From contig JBBHKE010000050.1 of the NCBI GenBank assembly GCA_037447655.1, positions 1-61,868 of the forward strand: a stretch of DNA of 61,868 bases, read 5' to 3'. The DNA is from Zygnema cylindricum (lineage: Eukaryota; Streptophyta; Zygnematophyceae; Zygnematales; Zygnemataceae). How positions within the stretch are numbered: the stretch's first letter is position 1; each line of letters starts with the position of its first letter. The notes beneath the pieces are model-generated. The model was not told the DNA's origin and made no database searches. It was given only the letters and a program-made list of their open reading frames with translations. Positions 44,785 through 58,200 of the stretch are shown here, piece by piece. The position numbers and the translations under genes were made by a program.

Positions 44785-44980
44785 TACACCGCTCAACGTT
44801 ATTAGTGGTAGAGCTTTTTCTCGCCACTCAAAACATTTTCTTCGTGCACACTTGTCGAATTGTCAATGGTTCATTGGAATGCGAGTGTTTCACCTTCCGA
44901 TTGGCGGCTCCGATTGACAATTCCACACGTGTGCGCAACATAAAAAAGTTTTAAGTGGATTATTTTTTTTTAACACCGAC
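44785..44980. mobile_element. Degenerate MITE copy
   Basis: The left end TACACCGCTCAACGTTATTA resembles the TIR of the MITE at 32852. The middle (CACACTTGTCG...TTCCGATTGGCGG...TTTTAAGTGG) aligns with the intronic MITE at 58539. The right TIR is lost, so the right limit is approximate. Confidence 0.55.
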
Positions 44981-46136
44981 AAGGATGAGCGGAAAGCATT
45001 TGACAGCGAGTCTCTGATAGCGTCTCCGATAATCCTCCAGCTGTGAAAGACTTTTGTGTATATATTTATTATGTTTTTAACACGTGTCTTAGATTGAAGC
45101 TCAAGACCACCGCCATTCAGCTGTGAAAGATTCACATTTGTCTTTTTGTATATTTTTTTGTTTTATTAAGACAGACTTATAGAGCTCACTCATGACCACC
45201 GCCCGTCTTCAGCTGTAAAAGTACCACGTGTTGATCCGTTTTCATGTTGTAACGTATCTCGCAATGATTACTTGACAGCGTTGCTAACCAGGTTCCGAGC
45301 AGACGAACTCCCTCCATACATGATGATACAAATTTTGACTTATTTTCTTTTCAAGTCGTACCTGTTAACGAGCATTTGATAGCACGCTTTCTTGCTCCCT
45401 GCATGTGCTGACTGTGACTTTGAAAACTATGACGAAATGTGTCATTTCCTGTACGGAATAACTACCTCTCCGTACTAGTTTAATAAAAAGTACACTATAA
45501 AATCACAGTCCATAACAGTCCATTCAGTACCTGCCTTTCTGTCAAGGAAGGTTAGTGTACAAAAACCGCCAATCAGACAAAGACGCGCCGACATTATTTA
45601 TGACAAATTTGCTAAATGTCGGTCAAAAAGATTCCTTCTTTGACAACTCATAACGAAGTTGCGCATGTACCGCCAAAAGCCACAAAATTTTCCGGCTGTA
45701 CTATTGTGAAACTGTTAAAGGTGACGAGCACGCTCGCAATCGTGCGAATAGGTTACGAATTGATGCGCGTTTTCGTGCGCACTATATGAACATTTCGACT
45801 TACGTGTAAAGGCGAAAGGTCCTCTGCAAGTTATGAAATGCTGGCAATGTTGACGCTGCAATTTCATTGGTCGACAGTTGAGTTATGCAAAAGTGAATGG
45901 TTTCGATTCGTGCTCACCGGCCAATAAGAAAAGGTGGCGGAAAATATCTCCGCTTCGGTTCCTTCGGCGACGCCGTAAATAGCTCTGCATCTCTGGGGAA
46001 AAGATAAACAACAGTTTCCCCCGCGGCAGCCCCTGCCGTCGATCGGACCAACGGATCCTTCTCAACTGAAACTGAAACTGTCGCCTGGCGCTTTCTGCGA
46101 AACTTCTGCATCCTGCTGACGTGGCGAGTGGTAGCC
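44981..46136. promoter_or_regulatory. Upstream region of the LRR-protease-LysM gene
   Basis: No gene in this stretch. GC content rises from about 45.8 kb. Possible core elements are TATATGAA near 45783, ATTGGT near 45867 and CCAAT at 45921-45925, and the ATG at 46137 sits in GTAGCCATGG. No start site can be fixed from sequence alone. Confidence 0.3.
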
Positions 46137-46233
46137 ATGGCTGCTGGCACAACCTTCGCGACTGTCCTGATTTTGGCGTGCCACGTGGCACTCGTAGCGG
46201 GAGACTTCAAAGGACCCTTGCCAGAGCCTGACA
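46137..46233 (+). CDS. Exon 1: signal peptide
   Basis: MAAGTTFATVLILACHVALV then AGDFKGPLPEPD: a short n-region, a hydrophobic core and a plausible cleavage after AG. The start is chosen for its GCCATGG context; the frame upstream has no ATG before a stop. Ends with A before GTAGGT (phase 1). Confidence 0.75.
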
Positions 46234-49200
46234 GTAGGTCTTCCCCTCCTTTACCCTTCCTTTTCGCCCTTCTTGGTCTGCTGCCCATGTATTCACACGT
46301 GCGAAGCGTGAATCTGATTGGGTCCTCCGCCTCGTCTGTCCGTACGGTTGTGCTGCAGAGTCGGCTCTGGAGGCGGTGAAGGCGGCCGTCGGGAACAAGG
46401 GGAACTTTCCGGAAATCGTGTGTGGTGGAGACCATTTCGCGTGCGACAATTCCCGTCGCGTGTATGCGATGTGAGCGACCATCCCTGCGTGCACTCTCGG
46501 CTGCAATGAATCCGCTCTGAATCTCGCACTGATTCTAACACCGAATCTCGCACTAAATATCGCATTGAATATCGCACTAAATCTCGCACTAAATATCGTA
46601 CTGAATATCGCACTGCATTCCGCACTGAATTCCGCACGGATGCATGGTGGGCAGAGTGCGGCACTCTCTGCTGCGATGCGCTTTCAGAGCCAGGCTGGGG
46701 GGATATGGGGGGGGGAAGCAGACGGGTGGGGAAGGGTGGGGAGGAAAGGGGAGGTGGGAGGGGGGGGAGGGGAGTGGAGGTGGGATAAGGGAATAAAGGA
46801 TGTTGGATCTCGCTAGAGAAAGTGGGTGGTGGGGGGAGGGAAAAGGAAGGAGAAGGGGTGAAGTGTCAAAATAATAGGGGGGAGGGAAGGGGAAGAGTGG
46901 TGGAAGGGTAGAGAGAGGGAATGGGAAGGGGAGGGAAGTGGGGGGAAGGTAAGGGGAGGGAAGAGACAATGGCTGCCTTTATTAGGAGAGGTAGGAGAGA
47001 GGGGTGAGGGAAGGAAGTGGGGAATAAGGAAAATTTTTAGAACAGGGAAGGCAAAAAGAGAGCGGGGGAGAGAGGTAGAGAATCAAGGATCTAGTTATGG
47101 CAGAGAGGCGGGAAAGGAAAAGGGGTGGAAAGAGTGAGGAACTTCGTCAGGAGAGGGAGGGATGAGGCGGAGGGAAAAGGGGAGAGAAAGGGGGGGGGGA
47201 GGGAAAAGAACGAGGGATCTTGTTAGAAGAGTGTTGGAGTAAAGTGTGAATGATGTACCTTTCACGTGTCTGAAAGGAAGCATTAAAATTTGCACTAAAT
47301 GTATAACAAATTTCTTCACAGAAACCTGTATTGATCTCCACACTGAAAAATCACAATGACTGTAGCAATGAATTTCGCACTAAAATTTGTACAGCATCCG
47401 CTGTGAAATTCAAATTGACTCTAACACCAAGTCTTGCACTGAATTTCGCACTGAAATTTGAGCATGACCCACACTGAAAATAGCACTAAATCTACTGAAC
47501 CTGGATTTGACTCTGCACTTATGCCATTTGAGACGGATGGAGAATAGGGGGAGTCCGGGGGGAGAATTTGATAGGAAAGAGAAGAAAAAAGAAAAGAAAG
47601 GAAAAAAAAAAGGACGGAGAGGGAAAGTGTGAAGATGGAATAGAAAGTTTGGTTTATTGACAAATAGAGGGGAAGGGGGGAGGAGGTGTAGTGACCTATC
47701 GGATTACGGTCGGGAGGGAAGCATTGCTCCGGAGATCGGCAACCTCACACGAATAAAAATATTGTGAGTGTAAATTGAGAGAAGAAATGCATCTCATATG
47801 ACGGTTTTTTTATGATACGAATAATGTTTCTCGTGTTGGTGACCATTTTTAAAAAGTGATGGAAAATGTTAACAAAAATTGTATTCCTTTATAAGTGGTA
47901 ACAATTGGGGAGGTATGCAAGATGGTGGCGGGAGCGGGGGTGAAAGGAAAAAAAAATATTCTAAGAAATAAAATGAAAGTAAATGACGGTGATTTAAGGA
48001 ATTTTAAACATTGGAGAATTGAATAAAAGTTGTAGTTGGTTAGATTGAAAATTTATGTTGTTTTTCAAAAAATCATTTTTAATAAGGAAGAATTCCGTAT
48101 TCGAGTGGTGATTCAATCTTTGAAGGGGTGCATTGGTGGCTTTGAGGCGATCACCACTTCAATAATTAACCACTGAATAGTATTTTGACGGTAAAGCAAT
48201 GTGTTCTAAAGGTAAATGTTTTTTTTCGTTTATTTACTCATTGTAAATTGATTATGGAAAGTGGAGGGATAAAATGAGGGTGATTTTGGATAAGTGGAAA
48301 AAAGTCATCTACTTTTTCATTTGCGCAAGTACAGTATTGGCTAAGTACATGTACATTGTGTTTACCAAGAATGTTATTATTATTAAAATCCAATCTTTTT
48401 TATATTGAAGACATTCGGAGCTTTGGGATCGGCATGCGAGGTGTCACAGATATGTAGGATACAACAAATTAAGTGGAAGTATTCCATCGTCCATCGGTCG
48501 ATTGACAACCCTCGAATACTTGTAAGACAAGCTATCGACATATGATCTACCAAGTGAATTAGTAACTAAGCTTGATACCTTAAATAGTATTGCGTATTGT
48601 AAGGGGTTGAGGAAGGCGGGGGGCCGTTTTTAGCAACTGAAAGCATAATATTATAAAGACAACTAAATAATATTATCAAAGAATATTATAAATAAAAAAT
48701 ATAGAAATATCATAATAAAATATCCTTAGTAATAATTCCAATTAAAAAGAATGAAAGGAAACTATAAATATAACTAATAGGTACAGTTATATAAAAAAAT
48801 TTTCAAATATCAGTAAACATAAATAATAGTGTAACTAAATGATCAAAAAAGTTAAAAGTAGTGATTGTAGAAATTATTTTTGATAATTTTCAAAAATTAA
48901 ATAATAATAGAGGCTAATAATTCTTGTTTATAACAAATAATTTTGTAATGGTACATAAATACTAACAGTCTTTTAAAAAAATAACACATACTAATGATAA
49001 AAAATACTTATTACTAGCAATACGAGTTCATGAATAACAATATGTAGTCATGGGAACAAAATATTAATAATGATAGGTCTCAATGAAGGCAATAGGAGGT
49101 TTTTGGATGCGGCTTCCGGTTGTCACAGATGGTTGGATATAAACACACTAATGAGTAATTTGTAACAACTACTTACATTCAATCAAGCGTAAAAAAATAT

Positions 49201-52200
49201 TTAGCGAAAACATAACTAATAACAAACGTCATAACATGTAACAAATTATTTTACGTAAATTTGGGAGGTTTGGGGGTGGGGATGCGAGGTGTCACAGAGA
49301 TATAGCTGGCAACCAGTTGAGTGGAAGCATTCCATCGTCCATCGGTCAACTAAAATCCCTCCAAACATTGTAAGAAATATATAAGAGAAAAATTTTACAG
49401 CTTTGAAACATCCCTCGAAACATTGTAAGACACATTTTGTAAAGGATAATAATACAAAAAATAAGAACGATCCTTTAAAAATAGTCTATTTTACGGGGTA
49501 GTCCGTGAGAAGGGGGTGGTAATAAGCATGTGAAAAGTAGTTTTGATCATAGCATATTATTATTAAAAAATGAAACAAATAATGTACATCTTATTTTCAT
49601 TAATATATACTAATGAAGAAAATATTTTATAATATTAACAATAATTTAAATTGTAAAAACAAATTAAATATAACGGTGATAAGTAAATTTGATAGAAAGA
49701 GTCAGTAACAATAATTGACTGTAGTAATAACTATTTATTAATAAGTAGTTATTATTAGTAACTTATTGTCATGAATATAAATAAGTAATATAAGCTGATA
49801 ATAATTAAGTAATTAATAGTGATGATGAATATTTAATAGTAAAAATTAACTACAATTGAAAATAACACTAACTGTCAACCTTGATCAATAATCAATGATA
49901 CAAGATTAATAATTAGTAATTGACAAATCATAAATAATAAATTATAATTCATAACCAGCCATTTAGCAAAAAAGATTAATGTTAAATAATCTTACAAAAT
50001 GGATAGTAAAACTAACAATATTCAACATGTTTGACTAAAAGGGGTTTGGGAGGTTTGTGGGTGGGGATGCGAGGTGTCACAGATATTTATCTCAAAACAA
50101 GTTGAATGGAAGTATTCCATCGTCCATCGGTCAAATGACATCTCTCAAATACTTGTAAGAAATTAATGAGAAATACACATTTTCCAAATTTGAAACGTCC
50201 CACTAAACATTGTAAGACATATTTTGCAATAAATAGTAATAGAAAAAAACAAAACCGTTCCCTTCAACAATATTAATTATTATAAATTGTGGATGGGCAG
50301 GGGCGGGAGAAAAAAGAAACTATTTATGATCATTTCGATTTAATATTAAAAATAAATTGACAAAAACAACAGATACAACAACTAATTATATTGATGTCGA
50401 AAAATGATTTAAATTTATTAGATAAATTAACATTAAACTATAAATAATAACAAAGAATAAATGATAATGGTAATTTTTAGAATCAATAAAATCAATCAGT
50501 AGTAAAAACCGATCATAATAATTAGTAATTTATGAACATAAATAAATAAAAATAAACTGATAATAAAATACTAATAAATACTGAAGATAAATATTTATTA
50601 CTAAAAACTGATTTTAACAATAAAAAATAACTAGTGATGCTAATTAATAAGTTAAAAGTTGATAATAACTAATCATAAAACATAGATGATAGCAAAAATT
50701 CATTAGTAACTTTAATAAGCCTGTTTGAGTAAAAGGAGTTTAGAGGATTGCGGATGGGGATGGGGGTTTCCACAGATATTTGTGGAGCAACCAGTTGAGT
50801 GGAAGCATTCCATCGTCCATCGGTCAAATGACATCCCTCAATACCTTGTAATAAATATAGGAGAACACATTTTACAAATTAGTAACACCCCGCAAAAAAT
50901 TGCTGGACAAATTTTGTAGTAGATAATAATAAAAAAAAACCATAATTGATTTATTAACAATAATTTGTTTATCCCCTAGATTAGGGTTGTGGAGGGGGGG
51001 ATGGACAGCAGTCAAGTAAAAACTGGTTATGATCATAACAAGTCTATATAATTTAAAAATGATATAACAACTATCATTACAATTAAATTTGATTAATTTT
51101 GAAAATGTCAATGATTAATTACAAATAATAACAATATGTAAATGATAATAGCAATAAGTAAAACTAAAAACAATAATCAGTAATTATAATTGATAATTAT
51201 TAGAATTCCGCAAAATACGGGATGTGGCATGTCGTGAAGGGCAATCTCTTGCCAAGTCATAAGCAAAATCAACCGATAATAAATCATAAATAATACTAAT
51301 GATAAATATACAACACTATAAATTAATCATAACATTTTAAATAACAAAAATAAATAATGCTAATCAATAATCAGTCATTAATATTTATTAAACATGTAAA
51401 ATGGTTGATAATAGAAACTTTTTAATAACAATAATAATCCAATTTTGCGAGTCTTGAGGGTGGGGATGTGAGGTGTCACAGATGGCTTCAAATTAACAAG
51501 TTGAGTGGAAGCATTCCATCGTCCATCGGTCAAATGACATCCCTCTATAACTTGTAAGAAATAAAAGAGAATTGCACATTTCTACTTATTGGAAACATCC
51601 CTTGAAATCTTGTAGGATACGTCACTTAGATACTAGATAGATAAAATATTTAATTCATAAAATAAAACATAAGATAAAAAAAACAAAAATGATATCTGAA
51701 CAATTATGATCTTCATATGCGGGTGGAATGACATGTGAGCACGGGTGGGGGGGGGTGTTTAATTAAGAAAAATTTAAGTTTCAACCAGGATTTTATTACT
51801 TTTTAAATATTTTCCTATTTATAAATTGTAATTGTTATTATTAAGTAGTGTTTTTGATTTTAATAATTATCAACATTAATCTACTTACCATTATTTTCAA
51901 TAGCCATTAATCTGTTATTATCACGGCGGGATCCAATTTTGTTGCACCAGGAGCAAAAAATAAATAAAGAAAATATTACTTTTGAAACGAGTAAGTGTAA
52001 TGTTGATTAACTAAAAAGACATAAAATAATTGTTTTCTAAGATTTTTCGATAATAATAAAATAGCATTGAAAAAAACATAATATTAGAACTAATTATATT
52101 TATAATAAAACGATAAAAATACTTAATACTATCAGTATAAAAAAATAGGCCATTCTCATTTCCGCATTTGTAATTTTTTGGTGGAAAATCAATTTGGTCA

Positions 52201-55200
52201 AAAAACTTTGATTGATCACTTTTACCAAAAAAACGATAACTTTAACCTTTTTAAGGCTGATAAAGAATTGGAGAAATTATTGTCTTACTAACAACTTAAA
52301 ATCAATGGGGGAAACACATTTACACCAATAAGCACAATGCTGGATAAAATTTACAAGTACATAGTGCATAAATCATATCTTACATTTATTGGCGTCAACT
52401 TGCAACTGGTGTTTGAGTGTAAAGTACCTACGAGGTTTGGGGGTGAGGATGTCACAGGGACCTATCTGACAACCAGTTGAGTGGAAGCATTCCATCGTCC
52501 ATCGGTCAACTGACAATCCTTCGATACTTGTAAGAAGAATAAGATAAACTTACACGGAAAATCCATCGAAATCTTGTAGGGATCACCTACCAGATAGATA
52601 AATAAATAAATTAACAATAAATAAATACATGTTCATAAATAAATAAATAAACAAAAATGATGTTTTGAACAATTATGATCTTCGTATGTCGGTGGAATAA
52701 AATGTGGGCAAGGGGAAAGAGGACTTAAACGGAAAATCCATCAAAATCTTGTAGGGATCACCTACCAGATAGATAAATAAATAAATTAACAATAAATAAA
52801 TATATGTTCATAAATAAATAAATAAACAAAAATGATGTTTTGAACAATTATGATCTTCGTATGTGGGTGGAATAAAATGTGGGCAAGGGGAAAGAGGGGA
52901 GATTGAAGTAGTGAAACTTAAGTTAGAACAAGGTTATGTTTAATAATATATTGCATTATAATGGATGTAATTTGTTTCGTTATTGATATTTTATATATTA
53001 TCCAAATAATAAATTGTAATTGCTAATATTGATGACTATTATTGTTAATGATCAGTATTAGCATTAGTTTATTTATTTATTTTTTTGATATCAATAATTG
53101 CTTGTTACTTTTAAATTGGGCTTCAATTTTGTCTTACCAATAGTATAAAAATAATTCAAAAAATCATAGTTGCGATATGAGCAAATGAAATGTTGAATAA
53201 CTAAAAAAAACATAAAAAAAAACTGCTTTTTATGATTTTTAAATCATAAAAAATCAGTTAAAAAAAACCAGCTTATAATACAACTTATTACAGTTAATGT
53301 TGATAAATTATAATATATTTAATACGATCAGTATGAATAATTAGGCGAATTCCTTGTAGTTCACTGGTGGAAAGTCAATCTAGTAAAAAAACAAAAAATT
53401 GATTAATTTACTTTGAGCAAAAAAATGATAATTAATATTCCATTAAGGTTGGGAAATATAAGTAGTTGTTGTATTAGTTCCAACTGAAAATCAATGAAAA
53501 AAATACGTCTTTTTACACACACAAGCGCCATGTTGGATAGAATAAACAATAATGTTTTGCAAAAAAATCATACTTTACATTTGTTTATTGTGAACTTGCA
53601 ACGCATATTAAGTATGAAGTACCTAAGAGTTATGGGGGGTGAGGATGTCACAGAGTTTTACATGGCAACCAGTTGATTGGAAGCATTCCGTCGTCCATCG
53701 GTAAACTGAGATTTCTCTCCACATTGTAAGAAGGATTCCGTTTGAATAGATGCCTTTTTTTAATATTTAAAACGTAAATGTTAAATGAGTAAAGTTTCCA
53801 TTAAAGGAGAGGGAAAAAAGGTGGGGACTTGTGTGCGGGCCGATAGGTTTTTAAGCAATTGAAAAATTAATTATGAACAATTAAGGGATTTCAATTTTAA
53901 TAATGAATGGTGCATGTTTACCTTTTTGTTCATTACTGTAGCACCAACTCCATCGGACCCAAATCACGTTCAATATTGTTATCTAGCAGTCTGGGATAAA
54001 ACATTTCTTAAGTGGATTTAACAGGATCCAAACTTGTGCCCAAGTAATAAACTTAGAAATGGCCAGGGAACCAATCTTCACATTGAATTCCGCAACAGAG
54101 GTATATAAGTTTGTTTATTGTAAGAAAATTTACGAAAATTTAAGCTATTGGGCTTCCATGTCATTGTAACCTAAGCAAACTAATGTATGCTCCATGTTCA
54201 TTTCTACTCCTTGAGTCCTCTCGCCACGACTTATCCCAGAATTTCTTTTAACACCCGCATTCCTCTTACCATCACTTGTTCCCCACTCGCCCTCTCCCTA
54301 TCAAATCTTGAACAAATGAATACCCCACTTAGTAGTTGAACGAAAAAACAGTTTGTAAACAAAAAAAGTTATGTAAGGTTCTCATCTAGTGGTGATACAC
54401 ATGCTAAACAATTAAAAAAATGTTTTCCACCTAAGTAAAATTTGAAAACGAGAAAACATGAGATATAACAGTAATTATAATGAATTTTATAAAAAAAAAA
54501 AGTATTGGAACTGTGTGGAAGTTATTAAAACAACTGTATTATTTTCTACTTCTCAAAGATGGTGCTACAAGAAAATTCAGAGTAGGCTAGGAATGTGTTA
54601 TTCTTTTCTTTCATAACATACTCCATATCAGTTCCAAAATTTCACAACAAGGATTTTTTGTCAAATGTTGTGCTCGTGAATTTGATGATTTTCTCGTATG
54701 CTCGTGCGCAGGTTATTGAAAGACAACCTTTTGAGTGGCTTGATTTCGTTCCCGTTAGATTCTTGGGAATCTATGCCTGAATTTGACTTTGGAAACAACT
54801 TTCTTTCCGGTTCTGCAATAGTGTATAAAAAGACCCCAAATGTTTGCAACGCGACTATTGGGAACTGCTTCAATGTCGATGATCCTTTGCTGAAAAATTG
54901 TTCTTCAAAGGGGCAAAGGAACAAATTTCTGTGTTGGCAGTTCTGTAATGCTTCTCAACCGATGGGTTCGTGTGGCGGCCACGGCATCTGTCCTGGACTG
55001 AATAAGTCTTGCATATGCGATGCTGACTATTCCACGGATATAAGTTTCAACAACACATGCACTTTCAGTAAGTCTCTACACTGTCGACACTATCCACGCT
55101 AATTGACGTTTGTTTTTGCTTGTGGCCCTTTTCACACCCAACTAAAAAACGTGCCCAACAAATGTAACAACATATACTGGGTATTGTGAAGTTTTTTCAA

Positions 55201-58200
55201 CCTGATAGTTGCGCAATATGGAGTTTTATTTGTATAACGACTCACTTTCTGCATTTTTAACAAAATATGTGTATTTTTATCATCGCCAGCGTTAGTGACA
55301 ATTTTAACGAACTGCCATTATCTCAAACATGAATTATTTTTTTAAAAGTGTGTTGCAAGTTTGCTGAAATTGCGTCATGTGTCCAAAATTCCAAGGATAG
55401 TTCGTTTTCGAAAGTAAATAATGGTCTTAAATTTGTGGAGCCATCATCTTAGTTGTTTACGATTAGGGTCTGTGCATTGCTTAGTAATCACATTTTCATG
55501 CATTAAGCGCCCTTTTAAGTTATTGGGTCAATATAACCACAAATAACTTCTGAGATATTGTAAGGTCAACAACGTGCAAATGTATGCTTTTGATGTATGA
55601 TTTTGAATTTGGCTTCTTATTTTTGTGATGAATTTTGCAGAACCACGTGGGTTGGGATTATTAACACCGCCGCAAATATTATCTAACAAAACAAATCAAT
55701 TTTTCCGTTATGCAAGTTCTGGATATTTGTATTCTAAGGATAAGAAACCATCATGGCTGGTGGCGACCTCATGGAATTGGACTGCTCAACTACCTAGCAA
55801 CAAAGTCAAGGACCAATCTAGCTGCAGTAAATGCCCAAAGTTCCCTGAATTTGTTTTAATTTATCTAAAAATATGTCCTTCGTTATATTGAAATTAAACT
55901 CTTTGGTTCAAATGACCTTCATTCAAGATTTTTGTGGCTATTAGCACACTAATGCAGCAAAACCAACTCAACGAAATGGGATTTATTTTTGTCATGTTTT
56001 TGTGAATCGATAAGAAGGCAGACTATGCAAATAAATGACAATTCGAATGGTTAATTTTTTTGTTCCTTTTTTTTTGTTATGTGTAGATACATGCTGGATC
56101 ATTTCTTCTTTCACTGCCATTGAACATGCTTATTACATTGCAAACGCGGGAACACAACCTCTCCCTGACTTTCCAGCCGGGCAAATGCTTAATTGCTCTA
56201 AAATTACCTGCGCAAGAGGAGGTTGGCCGAACGAAGCTTTTGATTACGCTGCAAACATTGGTCTTTTATCATCGAAAAATTTCACAAATGAAAGTACCTG
56301 CAAATTGGTCAATGTACGTAAATGTTTGTGCCTTCCAGATATCCTCATTTGTGTTTTTTCTCCTGTCCTTTTATATATTTAGGATTTCTTGTATGACATT
56401 TTCTCTCTTTCTTTCTTTTTTTTCAATGTTTAAATCAGATATCTTGCAAGCACATAATTTCTGACTATGCTTCCAAATATCCTCCACGTACTCCGTGTCT
56501 ACTTTTTTTTTTTCTTTATTGCTCTTTATGATCTTTCGCATACCTGGTTCACCCTATCTGCTCACTTTTCTTCAACATTTAATTACGCACCCTGTAATTA
56601 CTCTTTTTACATTCTTCACGTACTTTCAAAACATAATATTCATGGACTGATTTTTTAACGATGAAATTATATACCCTGTGTTCACTTTTTGTAAATTCTT
56701 CACATTTTTTTACAACATAACATTCGCATGTGATGATTTTGCAGAAATTAAACGGAATACAAATTTTATCATATGATAGAATTCGAATGAATGGCTGGAG
56801 TGGCCTCTTATTGGCTCTTCAACAGCAGCCATCTGTGGTGGCTATCGAGGCCAGCTCCTATGCTTTCATCAATTACAACCCTGAATTAGTGAGCACTTTC
56901 GCATTTCTTTTAATTTTATGCAATCTACATATGTTTTTTGGGAATATTCTAATGATGTGAGACCAATTCGAAATCATTGCTGCAAAGTATTTTAACTGCG
57001 GTTAGAATCACTGGGCTATCCTCAGATGTCATCCTCAAATGTCTAATGTATCAAATTTTATAGAACTGTTGTGTGTGCTTTTATGAACTAATTTCACATG
57101 GTATACGATTATTTGTTGTGACACGCGTGTGTTTGGGATTGGTGCAGGGTGTCTTTGATGACGAGACTTGCTTCTCAAACGGGGTGGACCATGCGGTGTT
57201 AGTTGTTGGTTACGATTTGACAGCCGAGACGCCATATTGGCTCATTCAAAATTCATGGGGAACCAGTTGGGGTGATAAAGGATACATCCGTCTTAAAATA
57301 TCAAGTGGTTATGGGATTTGCGGAATCAATACTCAACCAGCTATCATACCAATAATGAAACCCAAAGGTAAGTTCGGTAAAAGACGTATATTTTGCTCAA
57401 ATTTTGTGTGACTCAAAAAGGATATGTAGGAGCAGCTGGCTATCTTTATAAATGCTAGTTTGTGAATTGAATGAACTATCATAGTATGGGATTGATTTTT
57501 TTCCATATACCGTGAGTGGGTGAAGTCAACGTGCTGATATGTACGCTTTTTTATATATTTTTCCTTCTGGGACATTTTAGCTGGTGATCTCTGCAACGTC
57601 AAAAATTATGCACAAATACAACAGAATGCTTCTATTGGTCCTGGAAGCATGAACCCATGTGGCAATGGTTTATGTACTTCAAACAGCAAAACATATACCT
57701 GTAAATGTATGGATCAATTTGTAGCCGTCAACAATACGGACGGAACCCAAACTTGTGCTCCAGGTGAGAGACATCATGTGTTTTCAGACTTCGTTTTCAA
57801 GCATGTTAAACATCTTTGATTTATTGTAGAAAACAAAGTATTTTTACATTTTCAGGTTTTCGCCAATGAGTAAGGCTGATTTAACACTCTAGCTTCAACC
57901 CAAAGAAATATACATCCGAAAGGAATTGGTTACTTGCTTTGGTCAAAAGCAATCTGAACACACGTTTGTTTTGTCGCTAGCCATTACAATTTTTCGTTTT
58001 TCTTTCTTATAAACGTAATTTGTCGATTGTTTTCAAGTGTTTCAAGATTATCTAAATGGCCTCACACCAATTTTTGTTTTGTTTAGCCTCTCCATGTACC
58101 TTCACATCGCGCAACCCTTGTGGAATGGGAACCTGCGTGGACTCTAAGGACAAACCGGGAACGTATGCTTGCGTTTGTGTGATGGGATATGCGGCGGACG

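Noticed and set aside
46589-47343. Pro/Ser/Leu-rich ORFs on the minus strand
   Set aside because: Composition artefacts of the G-rich intron tract on the other strand.
48100-48200. Further LRR exon between LRR 1 and LRR 2
   Set aside because: The tract GGGGTGCATTGGTGGCTTTG looks vaguely like an LRR lead-in, but no 72-nt phase-2 frame with the LxGSIP pattern follows.
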